23,959 bases of DNA. Origin: Lachnospiraceae bacterium UBA3802. GTDB taxonomy: Bacteria > Bacillota > Clostridia > Lachnospirales > Lachnospiraceae. Below, piece after piece: positions 7,956 to 14,651 of the stretch. The stretch is from the NCBI GenBank assembly GCA_002369155.1, contig DFEM01000007.1:1-23959 (forward strand), given 5' to 3'. Every line of letters begins with the position of its first letter. Position 1 is the first letter of the stretch. The notes under the pieces were generated by a model. That model was not told where the DNA came from and did no database searches. It was given only the letters and a program-made list of their open reading frames with translations. Made by a program: the position numbers and the translations under genes.

Positions 7956-8090
7956 ATCGAAGGCAAGAATCAGAATCAATTGGATAAATTTGATTTGAAT
8001 AGTATGAATCAGATGGTATTAAATCGAAGTCATTAGTCAGAATCACTTGAAATAAAACAGACTTGAAAAGTATGAATTATATGGTATTTT
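7939..8090 (+). repeat. Tandem repeat, two units of about 67 bp plus a partial third
   Basis: Units begin at 7939, 8006 and 8074. The first 24 bases are identical in units 1 and 2 (GAATCAGATGGTATTAAATC then GAAG). The rest of those two units is diverged but alignable, including TCAGAATCA and TTGAA(T/A)AGTAT. The partial third unit (GAATTATATGGTATTTT) runs up to the vanZ-like start codon at 8092. The first unit overlaps the 3' end of the preceding gene, including its TAA stop. Confidence 0.85.
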
Positions 8091-8091
8091 T

Positions 8092-8601
8092 ATGAAACAT
8101 AAAAAAGCACTTAGAATTATATTACTGATAATCATCATTCTGACCGTGGCTGTCATCTGGGGACATTCCTGCATGACAAGGGCAAAGTCCACAGAAGAAA
8201 GCAGTTTCGTAAAGGAAATCATTGACACCGTTGTACAGACAGTCAGCGGCAATCAGTCTTTCACAATTCCCGAAGTCGTTATAAGAAAAAGCGCACACTT
8301 TTTTGAATATGCGGTTCTCGGTCTCGAACTTGTCATATTTATAGCGCTTAACAAAAGCGTGTATTTAAATGACGATAAAAAAAGAGGTCTGATAAAACTT
8401 TTAAGTCTTTATCCGACCGCTTTTGCAATATCACTTTTTGTGGCTTCAGTTGATGAAATAATCCAGTATTTCACCGGAAGATACAGCAGCATATGGGATG
8501 TTATGCTGGATATGACCGGTGCGTCATTTTCAATATTAATCTTTTTACTTATAAAAACTTTAATTCATCAAAAAAATAATTACCACGCTTCGAATGTCTG
8601 A
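8092..8601 (+). CDS. VanZ-family membrane protein
   Basis: A 169-residue membrane protein of the VanZ-like family, named for the teicoplanin-resistance protein but widespread in Firmicutes with no settled biochemical role. Motifs are RKSAHFFEYAVLG (residues 65-77), DEIIQYFTGRYSSIWDV (121-137) and LDMTGASFS (139-147). Hydrophobic segments lie near residues 8-24, 74-87, 107-121 and 143-157. There is no clear Shine-Dalgarno: the leader is the end of the tandem repeat, and the ATG at 8081 upstream is out of frame and stops quickly. The 3' end overlaps the convergent 352-residue gene by 22 bases. The family name should not be read as evidence of glycopeptide resistance, because no van operon genes are present. 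Confidence 0.88.
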   Translation: MKHKKALRIILLIIIILTVAVIWGHSCMTRAKSTEESSFVKEIIDTVVQTVSGNQSFTIPEVVIRKSAHFFEYAVLGLELVIFIALNKSVYLNDDKKRGLIKLLSLYPTAFAISLFVASVDEIIQYFTGRYSSIWDVMLDMTGASFSILIFLLIKTLIHQKNNYHASNV

Positions 8602-9638
8602 ACCGACAATGAGAATTCAGCAGCATATCCGCCATATTCAAGTTTATAATCTCTTTCTTCCAATTCACCAAGAAGGTTACTCTCCAGTGTGTAATATATT
8701 ACTTTCTCGGTGGAATAGTATGATGTAACCGAAACATCCGAAGGTGTAATGTCTTTATAGGAACCATTCTCTTTTACATAGAGTTTGACATCACCGTTTT
8801 GAATATTTAATTCACTCTCATCCACCTCTTCTAAAACCGTTTCACCATCTGTTGTCATCCCGAGTTTAATTAAACAAAAATCTATTTTTGTAACCTGCGG
8901 ATATTCAATTTCGCCGTAAATGTTATATCGATTGCAATCGAATCTGTATTCGCTAACCGAAAGATTAATTCCTTCAGGCAGTTCTTCATTCATGCCGTCT
9001 CTTCTATCTACCTGAAGCTCGGTCCACTGAACATAAGGTATGTCGGTCACGGGAGGAGTTTGTTCTTCTTCGTTTGTAATATCATTCCATACTCCGTTAA
9101 CCGCATCATAATTTTGATACTTTCTGACTATGGTTTCATCTCCGAAATTGCAGTAATTTAATTTGACATTATCTTCAGACAAATCGATATTCACTCTCTC
9201 GCTGTCTTTGTCAAAACTTATGGTTTCGGGCTCAACAATTCCGTTATCATAAACTAATTTAACATAATAAAAATGTTTCGCATCCCGTATATCCCGATTG
9301 TCATATTCAAAACCTCCGAAACGTGCGAAACCGCTTACATATTTACAATTAATAATCGTATCCTCATAATCCTTTGAGGCTTTTGTTTTTTCAAACGCAA
9401 GTATTACCGTGTTTTCACGCTCACCCTCCTCTTTATTCACACCGACCAGTCCAAAAAGGTTATTGTTTGAATAAAATGTCCAATCAGATTCATTGGTTTC
9501 AAAAGGGCATTCCGACATAATCTTGGAAGAATCTTTTCCGTCTTTACCCCTGGTCAGAATTAAGAAAATAAGCCATGCTATCATAACCAAAACAAATATT
9601 CCGATAATAAACGGTATCACCTTTTTTATTTTGCCCAT
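8580..9638 (-). CDS. Membrane-anchored extracytoplasmic protein, family not recognised
   Basis: A 352-residue protein with a single N-terminal hydrophobic segment (residues ~8-29, after MGKIKK), predicted to be a signal anchor with the remaining ~320 residues outside. The outer part is acidic, rich in Tyr, Asp and Glu, and looks beta-rich, without a motif I recognise. Its C-terminal part (YVKENGSYKDITPSDVSV, EERDYKLEYGGYAAEFSLSV) could be an Ig-like fold, which is a guess. AAGGAG lies 6 bases before the ATG. These bases form the right arm of the terminator hairpin of the preceding lipoprotein gene (9639-9686). The 3' end overlaps the vanZ-like gene by 22 bases, convergent, with no terminator visible between. 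Confidence 0.75.
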   Translation of the reverse strand: MGKIKKVIPFIIGIFVLVMIAWLIFLILTRGKDGKDSSKIMSECPFETNESDWTFYSNNNLFGLVGVNKEEGERENTVILAFEKTKASKDYEDTIINCKYVSGFARFGGFEYDNRDIRDAKHFYYVKLVYDNGIVEPETISFDKDSERVNIDLSEDNVKLNYCNFGDETIVRKYQNYDAVNGVWNDITNEEEQTPPVTDIPYVQWTELQVDRRDGMNEELPEGINLSVSEYRFDCNRYNIYGEIEYPQVTKIDFCLIKLGMTTDGETVLEEVDESELNIQNGDVKLYVKENGSYKDITPSDVSVTSYYSTEKVIYYTLESNLLGELEERDYKLEYGGYAAEFSLSVQTFEAW

Positions 9639-9686
9639 AAAAAACTCCTTATTCGCGTCTTCTTAAAGTATACACGAATAAGGAGT
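9639..9686 (-). terminator. Terminator hairpin whose 3' arm contains the next gene's Shine-Dalgarno
   Basis: A perfect 12-bp inverted repeat pairs 9675-9686 with 9644-9655, with a 19-base loop. On the minus strand the hairpin ends in GGAGT followed by a T-run and then the ATG of the 352-residue protein. It has the form of an intrinsic terminator for the lipoprotein gene ending at 9708. At the same time AAGGAG (9650-9645) in its 3' arm is the Shine-Dalgarno of the downstream gene, so folding would also hide that site. Confidence 0.75.
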
Positions 9687-9707
9687 CAGTTTTTGTGGAT
9701 GCAAATA

Positions 9708-11126
9708 TTAATATTCTATTCCGTAATCAGGCATGCTTGCACCGGTAGTTTTAATACTATCATCAATAGATGCCATGTATTTGTGGAATTTTGAAAGGAA
9801 CTCTTCAAGCATTTCATCATTGGTCATGTATTCGCTTTCCTGATACAGTGAATTCGGGAATTCTTCAAGAGCGGCTTTTAATGATTCTTTTGAAGCAAAG
9901 ATATCTTTTACTTCACTTGCCTTGCAATAGACTGAAAATCCCATATTGGTACCGCCGTCGATCACACCCGGAGTAGATGTTGCATGGAAATCGGTTTCGT
10001 AATTATAACTTATGGCTATTTCGTTGTCTTCATTCTCGTAGAAACTTAAGTATAAACTCTTGGAAGCAAATCTGTCTTCAGTCTCATAATAACTTGAATG
10101 ATAGAATGCATCAAATCCATCTTCATCTTTGTATGTTTCAAGCTGAATATAATCCGAACCGTTTACCTTGAAATTACTGTTGTTTTCGGTAACCGCAAAC
10201 CAGCTTTCAGATTCATCCTTTTCGGAGTAATACATATCCTCTGTTATAATTCCGTCATGTACGGTCTGAATCCATGTCTTGCCTGTAGTATCGCTCTTTC
10301 CGTCGGTAAAGGTCTGTTTTTCAAGTATCATGGGTGTTTTATCGTCTGAACCGCCAAGAGCTTTACACTCATCATATTTCTTATATTCATCGCCGAAATT
10401 AATACCAAAATCTTCCCAGCTTAATCCCAGTTCATCAAAAGCTTCGTTTGACAATACACCAAATCTCGCAAATATTGTATTCAGGTTTTCAAGATAAACA
10501 TTTTTATCTTCCGTAAAATCATACTCGGAATAGTAAGTCACATAACCGCCGCAATTTTTGTAAAAGTCTTTGGAAATCTCTGCAAATTCACTGCCGGAAA
10601 TCGGCATTTCATATGCACCGAAAACAGGAGCGTTTACATTGTCTTTTGTAATTCCGCGCACCGTATATGAAAGATATGTTCCGTTAGGTCTTTTAAATTC
10701 AAGTCTCATACCGTCGTTGTCGCAATTATAGTAGATCTCAACACTTCCGTCTTTATAACAAACAAGGCCGAGATAACCTGAAATACGTGTATCATAGTAA
10801 AGTACAGATACATCGGTGTCATCCGAATAATGGTTCATTTTCGGCAAATCGCTGTTTCTTAAAATATCAGGTAATTCATCAAGAATTGCCAAATCTGCCT
10901 CTGCAACTTCACCCGTCTTATCCGAACCAAACCCGGGAACATCGTTTAAACTCTCTCCGCCATTCAGGATTTGAATATCATCCCCATCACCCGAATCTGC
11001 CACGTTACTGTCAGGATTGCTGTTCGATGAGTTTAAAATATTATTTGGATTCAACCCACACCCTGTTGAAACAAGCATCGAAGTCAGCGCCACAATTCCA
11101 CAAAAAATCTTCCAATTGTTTTTCAT
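9708..11126 (-). CDS. Secreted lipoprotein, family not recognised
   Basis: A 472-residue predicted lipoprotein. The signal peptide MKNNWKIFCGIVALTSMLVS leads to STGC with Cys23 as the lipidation site. A low-complexity Asn/Ser/Asp linker follows (residues ~26-50). The mature part is strongly acidic, rich in Asp, Glu, Tyr and Gly, and has no motif I recognise. The start is supported by AAAGGGGAA 6-14 bases upstream, and by an extended -10 promoter and a short leader hairpin further up. It lies directly upstream of another unrecognised exported protein on the same strand and ends at a strong hairpin. Similar composition suggests, but does not prove, that the two act together at the cell surface. 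Confidence 0.78.
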   Translation of the reverse strand: MKNNWKIFCGIVALTSMLVSTGCGLNPNNILNSSNSNPDSNVADSGDGDDIQILNGGESLNDVPGFGSDKTGEVAEADLAILDELPDILRNSDLPKMNHYSDDTDVSVLYYDTRISGYLGLVCYKDGSVEIYYNCDNDGMRLEFKRPNGTYLSYTVRGITKDNVNAPVFGAYEMPISGSEFAEISKDFYKNCGGYVTYYSEYDFTEDKNVYLENLNTIFARFGVLSNEAFDELGLSWEDFGINFGDEYKKYDECKALGGSDDKTPMILEKQTFTDGKSDTTGKTWIQTVHDGIITEDMYYSEKDESESWFAVTENNSNFKVNGSDYIQLETYKDEDGFDAFYHSSYYETEDRFASKSLYLSFYENEDNEIAISYNYETDFHATSTPGVIDGGTNMGFSVYCKASEVKDIFASKESLKAALEEFPNSLYQESEYMTNDEMLEEFLSKFHKYMASIDDSIKTTGASMPDYGIEY

Positions 11127-11208
11127 AGATTTTCCCCTTTACTACTTCTGTTTGTTAATGGAACACAGGTTTAAATACCGAATTTTTGGTATTTTCCTTA
11201 TATCTAAT

Positions 11209-11217
11209 AATATAGCA
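11209..11217 (-). promoter_or_regulatory. Extended -10 promoter of the 472-residue lipoprotein gene
   Basis: On the minus strand TGCTATATT (11217-11209) is an extended -10 motif with no good -35. The leader of about 75 bases contains a 6-bp hairpin (AATACC at 11175-11180 with GGTATT at 11189-11194) before the Shine-Dalgarno. Confidence 0.5.
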
Positions 11218-11277
11218 TGTTTATTTTAAGATAAAAGAAATCATAGAAAAAAATAAGAATCGTTATTTTTTCAATAT

Positions 11278-11307
11278 AAGAAAAAAAGACTCATCTTTTG
11301 ATGAATC
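11278..11307 (-). terminator. Rho-independent terminator closing the pfl/sugar-transferase run
   Basis: On the minus strand GATTCATC-AAAA-GATGAGTC (11307-11288) forms an 8-bp stem with one G-U pair, followed by seven T. It sits 16 bases after the stop of the sugar transferase gene and is the first clear terminator downstream of pflB. Confidence 0.8.
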
Positions 11308-11323
11308 TTTTTCATTGTATGAA

Positions 11324-11938
11324 CTATTTCTCTTCATCTTTCTTCATGGCGCCTGTGCCGCCTTCAACCACGCCCTCATGCTTGAATACTGCACCAATCG
11401 TTTTAAAGAAACATTTAAGGTCAAATCCAAACGAAAGTTTTTCCACATATTCTCCGTCAAGCTTTGCTTTAACCGGTATCTCAAGCTCGTCACGTCCGTT
11501 TATCTGTGCCCAGCCCGTAAGTCCGGGGAGAACATCGTTTGCGTGATATTTATCCCTCTCTTCTATTAAATCATACTGATTCCAGAGTGCGGGACGCGGG
11601 CCTATTATGCTCATTTTCCCGGATAAGATATTAAAAAGCTGCGGCAATTCATCAAGGCTTGATTTCCTTAAGAACTTACCGCTTTTTAAAATATACTGCT
11701 CGGGGTTTTCCAGAAGATGTGTCGGCGTATCGTGAGGTGTATCCATTCGCATGCTTCTGAATTTCCAAAGCATAAAATGTTCTTTGTTTTTGCCGACTCT
11801 TTTTTGTTTGAACAAAGCAGGACCGGGATCTTCAATCTTTATAATAAGCGCAATAATAAGCATGGGAAAACCCAAAAAGAGAATTCCAAAGAAAGAGCAT
11901 ATTATATCAATCATTCTTTTTAAAAATTTTCTGTACAT
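11324..11938 (-). CDS. Bacterial sugar transferase (polyprenyl-phosphate sugar phosphotransferase)
   Basis: A 204-residue monotopic membrane enzyme of the family that transfers a sugar-1-phosphate from a nucleotide sugar to undecaprenyl phosphate, the first membrane step of surface glycan assembly. The N-terminal hydrophobic hairpin spans about residues 12-33. The family motifs are all there: IKIEDPGPALFKQKRVG (33-49), KFRSMRMD (59-66), the SSLDELPQLFNILSGKMS segment with the catalytic Asp-Glu pair, IIGPRPAL and PGLTGWAQINGR. It is the small PglC-like form without the long N-terminal domain of WbaP. The Shine-Dalgarno GGAGT is about 11 bases from the ATG, rather far. The gene follows pflA after 40 bases without a terminator. 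The sugar substrate cannot be told. Confidence 0.92.
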   Translation of the reverse strand: MYRKFLKRMIDIICSFFGILFLGFPMLIIALIIKIEDPGPALFKQKRVGKNKEHFMLWKFRSMRMDTPHDTPTHLLENPEQYILKSGKFLRKSSLDELPQLFNILSGKMSIIGPRPALWNQYDLIEERDKYHANDVLPGLTGWAQINGRDELEIPVKAKLDGEYVEKLSFGFDLKCFFKTIGAVFKHEGVVEGGTGAMKKDEEK

Positions 11939-11978
11939 GCTTTTATCTTACTCCATTCGAAATGATTTTACAAAGCAA

Positions 11979-12806
11979 TTATAATTCAGCCCTCATCGAT
12001 TCGAGAATCACGCTTTTTCTTGTTGCAACATAAGCAGGCTCCGCCGGTTTAAGTCCCTCAAGCCTGTAAGGGATTCCGAGCGCCTCGTATTTTTTTACAC
12101 CCATTGTGTGATACGGGAGAACATCGAGTGCTTCCAAAGTCTTAAGCGTGGAAAGGAATCTTCCGTACTCTTTTAATTCTTCATCATCATCCGTAAGGCC
12201 GGGCACACATACGAAACGGACCCACATTTTTTTGTCGTGATCGGATAAATATTTTGCAAAGGAAAGAATTCCGTCGTTGTAATGCCCCGTCAAATCTTTA
12301 TGCCCTTCTCTGTCAAAGCGCTTGATATCAAGCATCACAAGATCCGTTACCGCAAGGAGAGCATTTATTTTTTCCAAGCTCGGTTCTTTATATTCTTTAT
12401 TATTTATTTCCATTTTGGAAACTGATGTCGGTTCATCCGTTTTTTCACATTCATCGCAGGATTCACTTTGAATCAGACTTTGGCTGAACATTATCCCCGA
12501 TGTATCAAGACATGTATGCACACCTTCATTATGAAATTTCGTAAACAACTCAGTGAGGAATTCGATCTGCATCATGGGTTCACCGCCTGATGCGGTTATT
12601 CCTCCCTTGGCATAGAATGCCCTGTTACGATCAAACTTTTCGAATATTTCATCGACGCTCATTTCACTGCCACCGTTTACATCCCATGTATCCGGGTTGT
12701 GACAGTATGCGCATCTCATGGGACAACCCTGAAAAAAGACGACGAACCTTACTCCCGGTCCGTCGACTGCCCCGAATGTTTCGATTGAGTGAATTCTTCC
12801 TGTCAT
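11979..12806 (-). CDS. pflA: Pyruvate formate-lyase activating enzyme
   Basis: A radical SAM enzyme that installs the glycyl radical on pyruvate formate-lyase under anaerobic conditions. The 4Fe-4S cluster motif CPMRCAYC gives Cys28, Cys32 and Cys35, preceded by the family start GRIHSIETFGAVDGPGVRFV. The SAM-binding GGEP is at residues 74-77. At 275 residues it is longer than usual (about 245). The extra length is a charged insertion near residues 108-142 that includes a second cysteine pair, ESCDEC (Cys117, Cys120). AAGGA lies 7 bases before the ATG. The gene is separated from its target pflB by an unrelated membrane protein gene, though all lie on the same strand with gaps under 50 bases. 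Confidence 0.93.
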   Translation of the reverse strand: MTGRIHSIETFGAVDGPGVRFVVFFQGCPMRCAYCHNPDTWDVNGGSEMSVDEIFEKFDRNRAFYAKGGITASGGEPMMQIEFLTELFTKFHNEGVHTCLDTSGIMFSQSLIQSESCDECEKTDEPTSVSKMEINNKEYKEPSLEKINALLAVTDLVMLDIKRFDREGHKDLTGHYNDGILSFAKYLSDHDKKMWVRFVCVPGLTDDDEELKEYGRFLSTLKTLEALDVLPYHTMGVKKYEALGIPYRLEGLKPAEPAYVATRKSVILESMRAEL

Positions 12807-12854
12807 AAACTGTCCTTTTTAATAATATCCATAAAGAAAACCATCGGATTAAAA

Positions 12855-14609
12855 CTATTTTTTTCTTATGTAATATCGATGATAATCTTCAATATAAACC
12901 TCGGATGCATACTCGTTCTCTATCCAATCCAAAAATCCGTCTGCATCCGTTACGTTTAATCCTCCAAACCATCCGCTAACAATTATTACATCAGGATACT
13001 TATCCGGATTGTTTTCCCAATATTTTTGCAAAGAATCCATATAATACGTCGGAGTACAAATGGTGGTGTAACTTCCGATATTTACATCTTTAATGAAATA
13101 CCCGCTTGTAGACATATCCCACAAAAGAACAGTATCTCCGTCTTCTATATATTTATCCCATGTCTTTGTAGCGCTGTCATAAATATATCCGGTCATGTAC
13201 TCCGTCACGACGCCCTTGGCCGCACCGTTTTTAATAATATACCTTATATCTGTGATATTCCAATCATCACTTGCGTTTCCGGAATAAAATATTCCTTTAT
13301 AAAAAATAATACAAAATGCCGTAATAACGACAAAGCTTCCAACCAGTTTTTTTAATCGTACATTATCAATTTGCGAAGAAACAGTTACGATTATCAAAAG
13401 GCTTATTGCCACAGCTCCCGTTAAATATTTGACCGAGCGGAATGTATTCATGTTGGTCAGTATTATCACTGCCAGTAATCCAAGAACCGAAAGCAATATC
13501 GCAAATTTAAAATCTTTGTTTTTAATCTTTTCTTTGTAAATAATAAGGAATATGCACGAAAGAATGATGATCAAAAAATAGAAATAATTATCATATCCGT
13601 AAAGAATATGAAACGGCTTGGTTATCGTAACAATCAATTGAAGAATCATTGCCGTAACAGCCATGTATGTAATCAACAGAATTGAAAAATGAATCTTTTC
13701 GCCTTCCTCTGATCCGGCGTTTCTTTTTATTGCTCCTGTAAGTAACATTACTAAAAATGAAATAATAAACACAACAACTGTTATTGCCGCAAATACCAAA
13801 ATATCCATCCCGACCACCTGAAGACGATCCGTTATTCCCTGATCATGCGAGCCACAGGCGCGAAGCGCATCTTTTATATTGGCAAACATTTCGGATAATG
13901 ACATATATGATAAAAGATACAGCATGTAAGAAACACCTGAAATTTCCATCGTAATTATATAGGTTACGGGAACAAATTTACTGTAATCTTTTTTATTTAA
14001 TAAAACATATATAAGCACAGCCGGAACAACTATTGCACATGAAGGATATGATAAAACCAGTGCAACACACGACAATCCAAGGAGGATTGAAAGCATTTCT
14101 CCGCGAAAACTTATACCGTCGGTTTTATAATATCTTAACCTTATCAGGGCAATGATTATCAGGAGTAAAAACCATGACATCATAAGAGAAAATTCAGGAA
14201 TTACAAAATCCTTCGGAAGTATTCCAAAGACTATTGCCGAAATCAAAAAAGAATAAGTTTTATCGGTAAAAAGTCTTAAGGTTTTGTACAAATAGATATT
14301 CAGGATAATACAAAGAAGAGTGGTAACGGTTCTGCACCACAAAAAGAGATAATCACAGCTGCCTGTAATTTTAATCCATATCCATTCAATAAGGGATAAA
14401 AGAAACGCAGAAGTCTGATGCGGATCCCAGACCTGAGTTAAAAGTCTGTCTCCTTTTATCAGACGATAAGAAAGTGTATATGCATATTCCTCGTCCATCT
14501 GTAAACCGACGAATATGCACTTAATTGCCGCAAGAATACTTCCTGCGGCAATAAGTATGAGCATTATTTTAATTAATAAAGAGGATTTCCCGTCTTTTTT
14601 TTCAATCAT
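12855..14609 (-). CDS. Polytopic membrane protein, GT-C glycosyltransferase-like
   Basis: A 584-residue integral membrane protein with about 11-13 hydrophobic segments and a C-terminal outer domain of ~125 residues. The first external loop, right after the first membrane segment, carries DEEYAY (residues 39-44) and then WDPHQTSAF. This resembles the acidic first-loop motif and Y/H-rich region of GT-C enzymes of the ArnT/PMT and RgtA-D type, which use polyprenyl-phosphate sugars. The donor and acceptor are unknown, and I cannot prove catalysis. AAAGGA precedes the ATG at good spacing. It lies between pflB (42 bases upstream) and pflA (48 bases downstream) with no hairpin in either gap, an unusual position for such a gene. 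Confidence 0.72.
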   Translation of the reverse strand: MIEKKDGKSSLLIKIMLILIAAGSILAAIKCIFVGLQMDEEYAYTLSYRLIKGDRLLTQVWDPHQTSAFLLSLIEWIWIKITGSCDYLFLWCRTVTTLLCIILNIYLYKTLRLFTDKTYSFLISAIVFGILPKDFVIPEFSLMMSWFLLLIIIALIRLRYYKTDGISFRGEMLSILLGLSCVALVLSYPSCAIVVPAVLIYVLLNKKDYSKFVPVTYIITMEISGVSYMLYLLSYMSLSEMFANIKDALRACGSHDQGITDRLQVVGMDILVFAAITVVVFIISFLVMLLTGAIKRNAGSEEGEKIHFSILLITYMAVTAMILQLIVTITKPFHILYGYDNYFYFLIIILSCIFLIIYKEKIKNKDFKFAILLSVLGLLAVIILTNMNTFRSVKYLTGAVAISLLIIVTVSSQIDNVRLKKLVGSFVVITAFCIIFYKGIFYSGNASDDWNITDIRYIIKNGAAKGVVTEYMTGYIYDSATKTWDKYIEDGDTVLLWDMSTSGYFIKDVNIGSYTTICTPTYYMDSLQKYWENNPDKYPDVIIVSGWFGGLNVTDADGFLDWIENEYASEVYIEDYHRYYIRKK

Positions 14610-14651
14610 GCAAATCCTTTAAATTTATACTGATTTAATACATGGTACAAT

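Noticed and set aside
7939..8090. CRISPR-like array
   Set aside because: There are only two full units, the unit is 67 bp with divergence along its second half, and there are no cas genes; it is an ordinary tandem duplication.
8092..8601. VanZ-like gene as evidence of glycopeptide resistance
   Set aside because: VanZ-family proteins are widespread; there are no ligase, dehydrogenase, dipeptidase or two-component genes of a van cluster nearby.
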